This document shows positions 46,888-58,358 of a DNA stretch of 64,000 nucleotides, piece after piece. A program made the translations under genes and the position numbers. Each line of letters begins with the position of its first letter. Within the stretch, counting starts at the first letter, position 1. Under the pieces are notes generated by a model. That model made no database searches, was not told where the DNA came from, and worked only from the letters and a program-made list of their open reading frames with translations. The stretch lies in contig NZ_CP134147.1 in assembly GCF_032163505.1 (NCBI RefSeq), forward strand, positions 2,054,584-2,118,583, in the 5' to 3' direction. The DNA comes from Streptococcus parasanguinis. GTDB lineage: Bacteria; Bacillota; Bacilli; Lactobacillales; Streptococcaceae.

Positions 46888-48162
46888 CTACTTTTGAAAA
46901 ATCATATAGTCAACCATCTCAGCCTGGTCGATGAACTGACGCCCTAATTTGATGATATCTTGTAAACTAATACCTTGTAAAATCTTTGGAAGATCATAAG
47001 AAGTGCTACCGTCTGAAAAATATTCAAACTGAGTGGCACTATACTCAAGCGAATTTAAACCTTGTAAGAAATCACCAAACATTTCGCTTTTAATCGTATC
47101 CAAATGTTCTTGATTCACATCTGGATCCTTCTCAAATTGTTTGATCGCTGATCTAAATTGATGAGATAAGGACACCGGTTCTTGAGTATCCATTGTCAAA
47201 ATAACGAAATGAAATAATTCCTCAACCTCGACTTCAAGTGTCAATGAGTTGTCAATCTTCCCAGCTTCATATAAACTTTGAAACCGTTGCGAAGTCCAAC
47301 CAAACATCATCGAAAACAGTAATTTCAACATCAATTTATAACGAAATTTTTCCTCTTCCTTAATGATATCATTTCCTCGAATTCCAATTGCCAACTTAGG
47401 AGTAGCAACTTCCATTCTACAAGATTGATTCAATCTTACTTCATTTTTTTCTACAGGAAAACGTTCTAACTCCACAGATGGATGAAGAGGAACTCGATCA
47501 TATTTCTTTACTACTTGCAATACTTCATCAACATCAAAGTTTCCGATCACTAATAAGTGCATTTGAGAGGGATGATAGAATAGGTCAAAGTTTTCACGGA
47601 GATTGTCTATTGTAATGTTAGAAATAGAATCCCTCGTCCCAGCAATATCGTCTGCTAAAGGTGTTCCAGGATATAAATTTTCTAACGCACCAAAAAATAA
47701 TCGATAGTCTGGGCTATCTTGGTACATTCCAATTTCTTGTTGAATGATTTCTCTTTCCTTAGATACAGATTTTTCTGTAAAGGAAGCCTTTGAAACCATC
47801 TCCAATAACAATTGAATATTTTCAGTGACTTTTGAAGTTGTTGAGAAAAGATAACTTGTCTTTGTAAAGCTTGTAAAGGCATTGCTTTCCGATCCTAAAT
47901 GAACGAATTTTTTTAAATAATCTTGACCATTTTCATCTTCAAATACTTTATGTTCTAGAAAATGAGCAATTCCTGCAGGATATTGTCGTTCATCCCCATT
48001 CACTAGAATTCGTGTATCCACTGAGCCAAACTTAGTTGTGATGATTCCATAGGTTTCATAATAATCTTCTTTGGGAATTAAATGAATAGTCAACCCATTT
48101 GACAAGCGTGTAAAGTAAACTTGCTCGCCAACTGATTCATAATATTTTTCTTTAATTTTCAA
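46888..48162 (-). CDS. M16 metallopeptidase family protein, YmfH-like
   Basis: A 424-residue pitrilysin-family protein. It carries the inverted zinc motif HFLEH in GIAHFLEHKVFED, with a downstream conserved glutamate region. The C-terminal half is a second, non-catalytic M16 domain (near KLLFSMMFGWTSQRFQSL). It is paired with the YmfF-like protein 8 bases upstream. The two probably form one clamshell peptidase, this one giving the zinc site. Confidence 0.88.
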   Translation of the reverse strand: MKIKEKYYESVGEQVYFTRLSNGLTIHLIPKEDYYETYGIITTKFGSVDTRILVNGDERQYPAGIAHFLEHKVFEDENGQDYLKKFVHLGSESNAFTSFTKTSYLFSTTSKVTENIQLLLEMVSKASFTEKSVSKEREIIQQEIGMYQDSPDYRLFFGALENLYPGTPLADDIAGTRDSISNITIDNLRENFDLFYHPSQMHLLVIGNFDVDEVLQVVKKYDRVPLHPSVELERFPVEKNEVRLNQSCRMEVATPKLAIGIRGNDIIKEEEKFRYKLMLKLLFSMMFGWTSQRFQSLYEAGKIDNSLTLEVEVEELFHFVILTMDTQEPVSLSHQFRSAIKQFEKDPDVNQEHLDTIKSEMFGDFLQGLNSLEYSATQFEYFSDGSTSYDLPKILQGISLQDIIKLGRQFIDQAEMVDYMIFQK

Positions 48163-48170
48163 TCTTTACA

Positions 48171-49418
48171 CTACTTTCCTTCCATAAAATAAACAGACTG
48201 TAAATTAATTGTTTTTGCCACTTCAATAATTTCTTCTCTACTAACCTTATCGATGGACTCTAACCACTCTTCTAAAGAAAGGACTTTCGTTCCTAGGATC
48301 GTTTTCAGATATTCCCTTTCAATCAAGGTATTTTGCCGATCCTGTGCTAATAAGGTCGTATTCACCAACATTTCTTTTGTCAATTGAAGCTCTGACTCTG
48401 TAAACTTGCCTCGTTTTAAATCATTCAACTGTCGCATAATCAAGGTCATTACTTTCGTACGAGATTCCTTATCAATACCTGCAAAAACCCTCATGAAGCC
48501 TGTAAAAATATCAAAATGGCTTGAGATAGTATAAGCAAGGCCTTCTTTCTCACGTATTATTTGAAAAAGTCTCGAATGCGAGAAAGCTCCCAGCATCCCA
48601 TTTAATACAACTAGAGGGATATGGAGAGATTCTCCATACTGGGTAGAAAAATGATAACCTAATTCTAAAATAGATTGTTGGTTTTGTTTTTGCTCTAACT
48701 TTTCTCTTACAACATTTGTAAAAGGTTGTTGATAGGTGACAGACAAATTGTTATCACGTGGCTTGAATTCAAACTGGTTCACTCGATCCACAATAGCGAC
48801 CTCATTAAAGTCACCTATGAAAAAGAAGTCAATGTTATCTAATTGGAGCATCTGATGAAACTGTTCAAGAGAACTTTGAGCTGTTTCTTGTCTCACTAAA
48901 TCAACTTTCCCCAATCTTGACATCCCGATTGTTTCGTCTTCAAAAAATAGTTGATTCAATTTCCCATGTGCATAATAATAAGGCTCTTCAATTTCTGACT
49001 CCAAATCGGAAATCGTATTTTTCTTTTCAACGTCAAATGTATCACTGTCAAAGTGATCTTCTACTACCAAAGGTGAAAAGAAGATAGTTTCTATAATGTC
49101 CAAAACCTCATCAGTAAGAACATTTTTCTTGCTCAAAAAGTCATCGCGCACAAAGGAAATATTCAAATCAACATAATGAACACGACCCCTCTTAGAGACT
49201 GAGGTGGACAATTCTACCCCGTATAGACTCGCTAATTTTTCACGGAATAATTGTGAAGTTGGATATTTTTGATTTGCAGTTTCCATCATACAGGCTACTA
49301 AAACACGCGCAGCCACGGTATTTTCATCTAATGGCGATGAAAAACGGACCTTAATTTTATTGGTTTTAAATTTTTTTGATTGAAGAAAGTGAAGATTCAC
49401 GCCCTTTACTAATTCCAT
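48171..49418 (-). CDS. M16 family protein, YmfF-like, lacking zinc motif
   Basis: A 415-residue M16-fold protein. No HxxEH motif is found in the N-terminal half. The C-terminal half has an R/Y-type substrate-binding signature, SRLFQIIREKEGLAYTISS. This is complementary to the neighbouring YmfH-like protein. Start 49418 (MELVKGVNLH) is chosen because GAGG lies six bases before it; a TTG or ATG a few codons upstream is possible. Confidence 0.83.
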   Translation of the reverse strand: MELVKGVNLHFLQSKKFKTNKIKVRFSSPLDENTVAARVLVACMMETANQKYPTSQLFREKLASLYGVELSTSVSKRGRVHYVDLNISFVRDDFLSKKNVLTDEVLDIIETIFFSPLVVEDHFDSDTFDVEKKNTISDLESEIEEPYYYAHGKLNQLFFEDETIGMSRLGKVDLVRQETAQSSLEQFHQMLQLDNIDFFFIGDFNEVAIVDRVNQFEFKPRDNNLSVTYQQPFTNVVREKLEQKQNQQSILELGYHFSTQYGESLHIPLVVLNGMLGAFSHSRLFQIIREKEGLAYTISSHFDIFTGFMRVFAGIDKESRTKVMTLIMRQLNDLKRGKFTESELQLTKEMLVNTTLLAQDRQNTLIEREYLKTILGTKVLSLEEWLESIDKVSREEIIEVAKTINLQSVYFMEGK

Positions 49419-49547
49419 TTTCATCCTCGTTCTACTCAATAGTAACTTTCATTATAACACGAAATCACACTAAAATCCTAATTCAAACTGTGAAAAAACT
49501 CCTCAAATCACTCAACATTCTCTACCCTAGAAAAACTAAAAATATGG

Positions 49548-49553
49548 TATAAT
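49548..49553 (+). promoter_or_regulatory. yaaA-recF promoter -10 element
   Basis: An extended -10, TATGGTATAAT, lies about 20 bases before yaaA. No strong -35 is visible 17 bases upstream, as often seen with extended -10 promoters. Confidence 0.6.
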
Positions 49554-49573
49554 AACACGCAAAGAGGTGAACT

Positions 49574-49936
49574 ATGAATTACAAATTATTTGATGACTTT
49601 ATTACATTACAAGCAATCTTAAAAGAACTCGGTATTATACAGAGTGGTGGTGCAATCAAAGCCTTTCTTCAAGAAAAAGAAGTCTTTGTTAATGGTGAAT
49701 TAGAACAACGGAGAGGCCGTAAACTTCGTGTCAATGATCAAATTGACATTCCTGAACTGAACATGACTATCACCATTCTTGAACCTTCTCAAGAAGAAAT
49801 AGAAGAGCATCTTAAAGAAAAGGAAGAAAAGGAACGTGTTGCTAAACTTGTCAAGCAACTCAATCAACAACAAAAAAAACAACCGAAAAAGACTAACAAA
49901 AAAGAAAAAGCAATTCGCTTTCCTGGTATCTCCTAA
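49574..49936 (+). CDS. yaaA: S4-domain protein YaaA
   Basis: A 120-residue protein with an S4 RNA-binding domain at about 10-65 ([36 protein letters not shown]) and a highly charged Lys/Glu/Gln C-terminal tail. It is the YaaA/RlbA type usually found beside recF near oriC, and may act in ribosome assembly. AAAGAGGTG precedes the ATG. Its stop shares a base with the recF start (TAATG), so the two are coupled. Confidence 0.88.
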   Translation: MNYKLFDDFITLQAILKELGIIQSGGAIKAFLQEKEVFVNGELEQRRGRKLRVNDQIDIPELNMTITILEPSQEEIEEHLKEKEEKERVAKLVKQLNQQQKKQPKKTNKKEKAIRFPGIS

Positions 49937-51030
49937 TGTGGTTAAAACAGTTATCCATTCAACATTTTCGTAATTATCAAGAACTTGAAGTCGAGTTTCA
50001 TCCTGGATTAAATATTTTCCTAGGTCAAAATGCTCAAGGAAAGACCAATATTCTCGAATCAATTTATTTTCTAGCTTTAACCAGAAGTCATCGAACACGA
50101 AATGATAGAGATCTCATCTATTTTGAATCCACCGATTTTAAAGTTTCTGGTCAATTACAAAGAGAAACTGGTCCCCTTCCATTAGAAATTTCCTTAACAC
50201 CAAAAGGTCGGATAACTAAGGTAAATCATTTGAAACAAGCCAAATTATCGAACTATATTGGCCATATGAATGTTGTCCTTTTCGCACCCGAAGATTTGCA
50301 ACTGATCAAAGGATCACCTGCAGGACGTCGAAAGTTTATTGACATTGAATTAGGTCAGATGAAACCTCTCTATTTATCCGACTTATCTCAATACAACCAT
50401 GTACTGAAACAAAGAAACAGTTATCTAAAAAATTCAGAAAAAATTGATGCTACATTTTTGGAGGTCTTAGATTCACAACTAGCTAGTTTTGGAAGTCGCG
50501 TCATCCATCATCGGCTTGAGTTTATTAAAAAATTAGAAGCTAAAGCAAAAGAAAAACACACTCGACTTTCTGACAACAAAGAAGACCTATCGATTCAATA
50601 TCAGTCAACTGTTTTTTCTGAAGAAGGAAATGATATAGAAGAGCAGTTTCTCTCTATGTTGGAAAAAAACCGTCAGAAGGATATTTTTAGGAAAACAACA
50701 AGTATTGGGCCTCACAGGGATGATTTGGCATTTTTTATCAATAATATGAATGCTACCTTTGGTAGTCAAGGCCAGCATCGAAGTGTTGTTCTCTCTCTAA
50801 AATTAGCAGAAATCGAATTGATGGAAGAAATCACAAGAGAAAAGCCTATTTTATTACTTGACGATGTCATGAGCGAACTTGACAATTATCGTCAACTTCA
50901 ACTACTTGAAACCATCTCTAATAATATTCAAACATTTATTACAACGACCACTCTTGATCATTTAAAAGAACTGCCTGAAGAGTTGAAATTTTTTACTGTT
51001 CAAGCCGGTCATATCAAAACAGCATCTTGA
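49936..51030 (+). CDS. recF: DNA replication and repair protein RecF
   Basis: SMC-like ATPase that helps load RecA at gapped DNA. The 364-residue protein has Walker [16 protein letters not shown] (about 30-44), the signature [15 protein letters not shown] and Walker [14 protein letters not shown]. It is coupled to yaaA. In this genus recF lies away from dnaA, on the other side of the com locus, as here. Confidence 0.96.
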   Translation: MWLKQLSIQHFRNYQELEVEFHPGLNIFLGQNAQGKTNILESIYFLALTRSHRTRNDRDLIYFESTDFKVSGQLQRETGPLPLEISLTPKGRITKVNHLKQAKLSNYIGHMNVVLFAPEDLQLIKGSPAGRRKFIDIELGQMKPLYLSDLSQYNHVLKQRNSYLKNSEKIDATFLEVLDSQLASFGSRVIHHRLEFIKKLEAKAKEKHTRLSDNKEDLSIQYQSTVFSEEGNDIEEQFLSMLEKNRQKDIFRKTTSIGPHRDDLAFFINNMNATFGSQGQHRSVVLSLKLAEIELMEEITREKPILLLDDVMSELDNYRQLQLLETISNNIQTFITTTTLDHLKELPEELKFFTVQAGHIKTAS

Positions 51031-51060
51031 CAATACTGTCAAGATGCTGTTATTTTTTAT
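51019..51060 (+). terminator. Terminator of recF
   Basis: ACAGCATCTTGAC pairs with GTCAAGATGCTGT around a six-base loop and is followed by TATTTTTT. A TTTACA-AATG-TGTAAA palindrome (51060-51075) follows immediately, just before the converging guaB stop. Confidence 0.9.
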
Positions 51061-51076
51061 TTACAAATGTGTAAAT

Positions 51077-52579
<1,503 letters not shown>

Positions 52580-52612
52580 TTATTGAGCAAGGCTCGAATT
52601 TTTATTGTTAAT

Positions 52613-52640
52613 ATCATACCATTCTATCGCAATTTGTCAA
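52613..52640 (-). promoter_or_regulatory. guaB promoter
   Basis: On the minus strand, consensus TTGACA (52635-52640), a 16-base spacer and TATGAT (52613-52618) with extended TGG. The leader to the ATG is about 50 bases. Confidence 0.75.
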
Positions 52641-52700
52641 TCATTTATTGGTAAATTATCAATGAACAGTAAAGAAATGTTCGCTATTAATGAAGTCGTT

Positions 52701-53729
52701 TTATTTTTTAAAATAGGTAATTCCCATCGCAGATTTTACTTCATCCAGTGTTTGAGCTGCTACATTTCGAGCACGCTCACTTCCTTTTTCAAGAATAGAG
52801 TATACTTCCCCCATATCCTTTGCAAACTCAAGGCGTTTTTCACGAATTGGTCTTAATTCACGATCTAAAATTTCTAAAAGATATCGTTTGGTCTTTACAT
52901 CACCAAGTCCACCACGTTGATAATGTTCTTTCATTTCTGCAATTTCAGCTGCATCTTCTGGACGGCCAAATACATCCAGGTAATGAAATACCATATTCCC
53001 TTCGATTTTTCCTGGATCCTCTACTTTAATATGATCCGGATCAGTATACATACTCATCACTTTTTTCTTTAAAGTATCTGCATCATCAGCTAGATAAATT
53101 CCATTATTCAACGATTTAGACATTTTAGCATTTCCATCTAAACCAGGTAAGCGACCAGCTCCCTCATTTTCAGGATAAATTCCTTCTGGTTCGACCAAAG
53201 CATCTGTGTTGTATGCATGGTTAAAGGAACGAACAATCTCACGAGTTTGTTCAATCATTGGTTTTTGGTCATTTCCTACTGGAACAAAATTTGCTTTAAA
53301 TGCTGTAATATCAGCTGCTTGTGAAATAGGGTATACCAAAAATCCTGTTGGAATACTCTCACCAAAACCTTTTTGAGAAATCTCAGTTTTTACAGTTGGG
53401 TTTCTTTCAAGTCGTGCCAAAGATACCAGATTCATATAATACATAGTCAATTCTGCCAATTCAGGAATCTGACTTTGAATGAAAATCGTAACCTTTTCAG
53501 GATCCAATCCTGCAGCAAGATAATCTAAAGCAACATTTCCAATAGATTCTACAATCGTTTTTGGATCTTTTGCATGGTCTGTCAAAGCTTGCTGGTCTGC
53601 TAGGAAAACAAACATATTATACTCGTCTTTATTTTGTAGCAAGACGCGATTTTTTAAAGAACCTACATAGTGGCCAATATGAAGTTTTCCTGTTGGTCTA
53701 TCTCCTGTCAAAATGATGGGTTTTGTCAT
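52701..53729 (-). CDS. trpS: Tryptophanyl-tRNA synthetase
   Basis: Charges tRNA-Trp. The 342-residue class I synthetase has the HIGH motif in [12 protein letters not shown] (about 14-25) and the KMSKS motif in [12 protein letters not shown]. Start 53729 ([12 protein letters not shown]) follows AAGGAGAAGAGT. It lies next to guaB on the same strand and diverges from the ABC-F gene. Confidence 0.96.
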   Translation of the reverse strand: MTKPIILTGDRPTGKLHIGHYVGSLKNRVLLQNKDEYNMFVFLADQQALTDHAKDPKTIVESIGNVALDYLAAGLDPEKVTIFIQSQIPELAELTMYYMNLVSLARLERNPTVKTEISQKGFGESIPTGFLVYPISQAADITAFKANFVPVGNDQKPMIEQTREIVRSFNHAYNTDALVEPEGIYPENEGAGRLPGLDGNAKMSKSLNNGIYLADDADTLKKKVMSMYTDPDHIKVEDPGKIEGNMVFHYLDVFGRPEDAAEIAEMKEHYQRGGLGDVKTKRYLLEILDRELRPIREKRLEFAKDMGEVYSILEKGSERARNVAAQTLDEVKSAMGITYFKK

Positions 53730-53876
53730 ACTCTTCTCCTTAATCGTTATCCCTATCATTATAGCACTTTCTAGTTGAAAATGTTAGTCTTCCCTCTATG
53801 TTTGTGACGAAATTACACTTTACTATCTTGTCAACTAAATTTACAAAATTGTAAAAATAAATTGACACTAAAAAAG

Positions 53877-53905
53877 TTGAATTTTCCCCTATTTTCTAGT
53901 AAAAT
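53877..53905 (+). promoter_or_regulatory. Promoter of the ABC-F gene
   Basis: TTGAAT (53877-53882), a 17-base spacer and TAAAAT (53900-53905). A TTTACA-AAAT-TGTAAA palindrome (53840-53855) lies just upstream, in the gap shared with trpS. Confidence 0.65.
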
Positions 53906-53934
53906 GAAGACATTATAGAAAGAGGAGAATATCA

Positions 53935-55560
53935 TTGCTTACAGTATCAGACGTCTCACTACGTTTTAGTGATCGAAAATTGTTTGACGATGTCAATATC
54001 AACTTTACAGAAGGAAATACATACGGTCTTATCGGTGCCAATGGTGCTGGAAAATCAACCTTTTTAAAAATTTTAGCTGGAGATATTGAACCAACAACTG
54101 GTCATATTTCTCTTGGTCCTGATGAACGTTTGTCCGTTTTGCGTCAAAATCACTTTGACTATGAAGACGAACGGGTCATCGATGTTGTCATTATGGGAAA
54201 TGAAAAGCTCTACAACATTATGAAAGAGAAAGATGCTATCTACATGAAAGAAGATTTCTCTGATGAAGATGGCGTCCGTGCAGCTGAACTTGAAGGTGAA
54301 TTTGCCGAACTTGGTGGATGGGAAGCAGAAAGTGAAGCATCTCAATTGCTTCAAAATCTAAATATTTCAGAAGACCTTCATTATCAAACTATGAGCGAGT
54401 TAGCCAATGGGGATAAAGTGAAAGTTCTCTTAGCTAAAGCCCTTTTTGGTAAACCAGATGTCCTTCTTTTGGACGAGCCGACCAATGGATTGGATATTCA
54501 ATCCATTACCTGGTTAGAAGATTTTCTGATTGATTTTGAAAATACGGTTATCGTTGTATCCCATGACCGCCACTTTTTGAATAAAGTCTGCACCCATATG
54601 GCGGATCTCGACTTTGGAAAAATTAAACTTTACGTCGGAAACTATGATTTCTGGAAAGAATCTTCTGAACTTGCAGCAAAATTACAAGCAGATAGAAATG
54701 CAAAAGCTGAAGAAAAAATTAAACAATTGCAAGAGTTTGTCGCACGTTTCTCAGCCAACGCTTCAAAATCAAAACAAGCAACTTCGCGTAAAAAAATGCT
54801 TGACAAGATTGAACTTGAAGAAATTGTTCCATCTAGTCGGAAGTACCCATTTATCAACTTTAAGGCAGAACGAGAAATTGGTAACGATCTCTTGACAGTT
54901 GAAAATCTTTCTGTCAAGATTGATGGTGAAACTATCCTTGACAATATCAGCTTTATCTTACGTCCTGGTGACAAAACCGCCCTTATCGGACAGAACGATA
55001 TTCAAACAACCGCTTTGATCCGTGCATTGATGGATGATATTGAATATGAAGGAACTGTCAAGTGGGGAGTTACAACTAGTCGATCATATCTACCAAAAGA
55101 CAACAGTCGTGATTTTGCAGGTGGTGAAAGTATTCTTGATTGGCTTCGTCAATTTGCAAGTAAAGAAGAAGATGACAATACTTTCCTTCGTGGTTTCTTA
55201 GGACGGATGCTCTTTTCGGGTGACGAAGTTAACAAGTCTGTCAACGTCTTGTCAGGGGGAGAAAAAGTTCGTGTCATGTTGTCTAAATTGATGCTCCTCA
55301 AGTCAAATGTTCTTGTACTGGATGATCCAACCAATCACTTGGATTTGGAGTCTATTTCAAGTTTGAATGATGGATTGAAGAATTTTAAAGAATCGATTAT
55401 CTTTGCTAGCCATGACCACGAATTCATTCAAACACTCGCCAACCATATTATCGTTCTTTCAAAAAACGGCGTAATCGATCGTATTGATGAAACCTATGAT
55501 GAGTTTCTTGAAAATGAAGAAGTTCAAGCAAAAGTGAAAGAACTTTGGAGTCAATCATAA
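53935..55560 (+). CDS. ABC-F family ATPase with asymmetric ATP sites (TTG start)
   Basis: A 541-residue soluble protein with two ABC domains joined by a charged helical linker (about 245-285), the arrangement of ABC-F ribosome-associated ATPases. Domain 1 has Walker A GANGAGKSTFL and Walker B VLLLDEPTNGLD, but its signature is ELANGDKVKV. Domain 2 has signature LSGGEKVRV, but its Walker A is GQNDIQTTAL without the GK[ST] core, and its Walker B is LDDPTNHLD with Asp for the catalytic Glu. One composite site is therefore canonical and the other degenerate. It is closest to the YbiT/YkpA group. The TTG start follows AGAGGAGAAT. Confidence 0.9.
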   Translation: MLTVSDVSLRFSDRKLFDDVNINFTEGNTYGLIGANGAGKSTFLKILAGDIEPTTGHISLGPDERLSVLRQNHFDYEDERVIDVVIMGNEKLYNIMKEKDAIYMKEDFSDEDGVRAAELEGEFAELGGWEAESEASQLLQNLNISEDLHYQTMSELANGDKVKVLLAKALFGKPDVLLLDEPTNGLDIQSITWLEDFLIDFENTVIVVSHDRHFLNKVCTHMADLDFGKIKLYVGNYDFWKESSELAAKLQADRNAKAEEKIKQLQEFVARFSANASKSKQATSRKKMLDKIELEEIVPSSRKYPFINFKAEREIGNDLLTVENLSVKIDGETILDNISFILRPGDKTALIGQNDIQTTALIRALMDDIEYEGTVKWGVTTSRSYLPKDNSRDFAGGESILDWLRQFASKEEDDNTFLRGFLGRMLFSGDEVNKSVNVLSGGEKVRVMLSKLMLLKSNVLVLDDPTNHLDLESISSLNDGLKNFKESIIFASHDHEFIQTLANHIIVLSKNGVIDRIDETYDEFLENEEVQAKVKELWSQS

Positions 55561-55565
55561 AAATA

Positions 55566-55597
55566 AAGAGCCCTGAAATAATGATTTCAGGCTCTTT
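55566..55597 (+). terminator. Terminator between the ABC-F gene and yfhO
   Basis: AAGAGCCCTGAAAT pairs with ATTTCAGGCTCTT around a short loop, with T residues after it. It ends only 13 bases before the yfhO start. Confidence 0.85.
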
Positions 55598-55609
55598 CAG
55601 TAGAAATAT

Positions 55610-58186
55610 ATGAATAAAACAAAGCTAAAAACATCCCTTTTTATAGTATCTTCTTTCCTGATTCCAGCTATCATGATGTTCTTTATTTACCTCTCACAAG
55701 GAATCTACTGGAACAGTGATACATCCCCCTTATTAGGAGATGGTTATCATCAGTATGTCATTTTTGATACCACACTTCGAAATATTTTACATGGGACAGA
55801 TAGCCTATTTTACAGTTTCCAAAGTGGATTAGGCATTAATTTCTATGCACTCAGTAGCTATTATCTAGGAAGTTTCTTTTCTCCTCTTGTCTACTTCTTT
55901 AATGCACAATCCATGCCAGATGCTGTTTATCTCATCACTCTTCTTAAATTTGGAGCTATTGGATTAAGCACTTATATTAGTTTGCATGGAATGTTTTCTA
56001 AAATTCCTAGATTCCTGGTTCTTACCCTTTCAACATCATTTGCTCTTATGAGCTTTGCTATCAGCCAAATTGAAATCAAAACTTGGCTAGATGTTTTTAT
56101 CCTAGCACCATTAATTCTTTATGGATTCAAAAAACTCATTTACAATGAGGGAGAGATTCTCTACTTTATCAGCTTAACCAGCTTGTTTATCCAAAATTAT
56201 TATTTTGGGTTTATGATGTCTATTTTTCTTATTTTATGGTACTTGACACAACTGTCATGGGACATCAAAGGAATTGGAAAACGCTTCTTTCATTTTGTGA
56301 TTGTATCTCTTTTATCAGTTATAACAAGCCTTGTGATGTTATATCCAACCTTCTTAGATTTACGCACTCATGGAGAAAGTTTTTCAAAGGTTGACAGTAT
56401 CTTTACAGAAAAAAGTTGGTATCTTGACGTATTTGCGAAAAATTTCATTGGAAGTTTTGACACTACTAAATATGGATCAATTCCAATGATCTACGTGGGA
56501 TTATTTCCACTTCTATTAGCGATCACCTTTTTCTTTGTAAAGTCGATCAAGTTTCACGTGAAACTTTCTTACTTTATACTCTTGATCATTCTTATTTTGA
56601 GTTTTCGTTTTCAATTATTAGATCTCCTTTGGCAAGGTATGCACGCGCCAAATATGTTTCTTCATCGATACTCTTGGATCTTTTCTTTGACGATTATTCT
56701 GATGGCAGGAGAAGTACTAAATCGAATAGAGGAGATCACTTGGATTCGTTTTAGTCTTGCTAATTTCCTCCTTATTCTAGGATTTGGAGCAACTGTCCTT
56801 TACAGCAGTCACTATAAATTTTTAGATGCTGTCAATTTTATTGTTACTTTTGAATTTTTAATTGCTTTCTATTTGGTCTGTTTAGGATTTATCCTAAAAA
56901 AGATACCGCCTAGACTTTTCTATCTTTCGATCCTTTTTTTCTCCATTTTTGAATTATCGGTAAATAGTTATTATCAAATGGAAGGAATTGCGAATGAATG
57001 GATCTTTGCTTCTCGGTCATCCTACGAACGCGACTTAAAAGCCATCCAATCCTTAGTAAGAGAGAAGACAGACTCAAATTATCGGACTGAGATTCTACAT
57101 CCACAAACGGGCAATGATAGCATGAAGTATGGTTATAATGGAATTTCTCAATTTTCATCTGTACGAAATACGGATGCTAGCTCGACATTGGACAAACTAG
57201 GATTTAAATCTGAAGGAACTAACCTCAATCTTCGATACCAAAACAATTCTATTTTAATGGATAGTCTATTTGGTGTTCGCTATAATTTAAGCCAACAACC
57301 TGTTCAAAAATTTGGATTTAAAGAGATTGCAACCAAAAATGGAGTCTCACTTTCAGAAAACGAATATGCCTTACCAATCGCCTTTCTGTCAGCAAAACCT
57401 TATAAAAATACTTCCTTTACGAATTTGACACTGGATAATCAGACACGATTCATCCATCAAATCACAGATGAAAAATATAAATTTTATAAGAAATTAAATA
57501 TTCTCTCGCCTACTTCACAAAATACTACATCTTCGTTGCAAACTGCAAAAATTGAAGAAGATAGTCATCTATCCTACGCAAGTATTCAATATGAAGTAAC
57601 GGTTCCTGCCCATAGCCAACTATATGTCAATGTTCCAAATTTACAATTTTCAAACGATGATCGGAAAGATATTGAAATCAGCTACAATGGACAGACCCAA
57701 CGCTATACCATTGATAATGCCTTTCCATTCTTTTCGATTGGCCATTTTGACACAGAGGAAACAGTTACTATTCGTTTGAGTTTTCCAGAAAATTCGACAG
57801 TCTCCTTTGATACACCAGAATTTTTTGCTCTGGATCTTGACCAATACACACAAGCTATCGCTAGCATTCGTCAGCAAGAAGTTGCTATTCACAAAAAGAA
57901 AAACAAATTGGTAGCAGCCTATAACGCAAATAGAGACACTACCCTTATTTTTACACTCCCTTATGATAAAGGCTGGTCAGCTAAACAAAATGGAAAGCCT
58001 ATCCAAATTCATCGCATCCAGAAAGGATTGATGGGAGTTCGTGTTTCAAAAGGATCCGGAACAGTCACCTTAACATTTGTTCCCCAAGGCTTCATTGAAG
58101 GACTCATTGCCTTTTTCGTTGGAATCATTCTCTTTTTCCTCTACGAATGGAGACAAATAAAAAGACGAAAAAGCCAAGGAATCTAA
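55610..58186 (+). CDS. YfhO family membrane protein
   Basis: An 858-residue protein with about 12-14 membrane segments in the first 460 residues, a large extracellular region of about 350 residues and a last membrane segment near the C-terminus (PQGFIEGLIAFFVGIILFFL). The N-terminal WNSDTSPLLGDGYHQYVIFD resembles GT-C-type glycosyltransferases. YfhO proteins in other Firmicutes add sugars to lipoteichoic or wall teichoic acid. The ATG has no good ribosome binding site and follows a terminator by 13 bases, so expression probably depends on read-through or a promoter not recognised. A 14/16 parS lies inside the gene. Confidence 0.82.
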   Translation: MNKTKLKTSLFIVSSFLIPAIMMFFIYLSQGIYWNSDTSPLLGDGYHQYVIFDTTLRNILHGTDSLFYSFQSGLGINFYALSSYYLGSFFSPLVYFFNAQSMPDAVYLITLLKFGAIGLSTYISLHGMFSKIPRFLVLTLSTSFALMSFAISQIEIKTWLDVFILAPLILYGFKKLIYNEGEILYFISLTSLFIQNYYFGFMMSIFLILWYLTQLSWDIKGIGKRFFHFVIVSLLSVITSLVMLYPTFLDLRTHGESFSKVDSIFTEKSWYLDVFAKNFIGSFDTTKYGSIPMIYVGLFPLLLAITFFFVKSIKFHVKLSYFILLIILILSFRFQLLDLLWQGMHAPNMFLHRYSWIFSLTIILMAGEVLNRIEEITWIRFSLANFLLILGFGATVLYSSHYKFLDAVNFIVTFEFLIAFYLVCLGFILKKIPPRLFYLSILFFSIFELSVNSYYQMEGIANEWIFASRSSYERDLKAIQSLVREKTDSNYRTEILHPQTGNDSMKYGYNGISQFSSVRNTDASSTLDKLGFKSEGTNLNLRYQNNSILMDSLFGVRYNLSQQPVQKFGFKEIATKNGVSLSENEYALPIAFLSAKPYKNTSFTNLTLDNQTRFIHQITDEKYKFYKKLNILSPTSQNTTSSLQTAKIEEDSHLSYASIQYEVTVPAHSQLYVNVPNLQFSNDDRKDIEISYNGQTQRYTIDNAFPFFSIGHFDTEETVTIRLSFPENSTVSFDTPEFFALDLDQYTQAIASIRQQEVAIHKKKNKLVAAYNANRDTTLIFTLPYDKGWSAKQNGKPIQIHRIQKGLMGVRVSKGSGTVTLTFVPQGFIEGLIAFFVGIILFFLYEWRQIKRRKSQGI
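56550..56565. promoter_or_regulatory. parS-like palindrome inside yfhO (14/16)
   Basis: AGTTTCACGTGAAACT keeps the full inner palindrome of the ParB consensus and differs only at both outer bases. It is about 7.4 kb from oriC, in coding sequence. Confidence 0.8.
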
Positions 58187-58206
58187 CCATCGTTCACTTA
58201 TAAATA

Positions 58207-58239
58207 AAAGGCTAGGATAGTCATTATCCTAGCCTTTTT
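58207..58239 (+). terminator. Terminator of yfhO
   Basis: AAAGGCTAGGATA pairs with TATCCTAGCCTTT, followed by further T residues. Confidence 0.9.
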
Positions 58240-58245
58240 CAAAAC

Positions 58246-58267
58246 AAAAAAAACACCCAAATGGGTG
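58246..58267 (-). terminator. Terminator of the tRNA-Glu/tRNA-Asn unit
   Basis: On the minus strand CACCC pairs with GGGTG (58254-58267) and is followed by eight T residues. It lies just after tRNA-Asn. Confidence 0.85.
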
Positions 58268-58276
58268 CTATACTAG

Positions 58277-58350
58277 CTCCGCCAGTAGGACTCGAACCTA
58301 CGACATCATGATTAACAGTCATGCGCTACTACCAACTGAGCTATGGCGGA
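58277..58350 (-). tRNA. tRNA-Asn (GUU)
   Basis: A complete cloverleaf on the minus strand with acceptor stem TCCGCCA/TGGCGGA, discriminator G, T-loop GTTCGAGTC, and anticodon loop CTGTTAA giving anticodon GTT. CCA is not encoded. It is 8 bases from tRNA-Glu and probably processed from the same transcript. Confidence 0.97.
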
Positions 58351-58358
58351 ATGAGATA

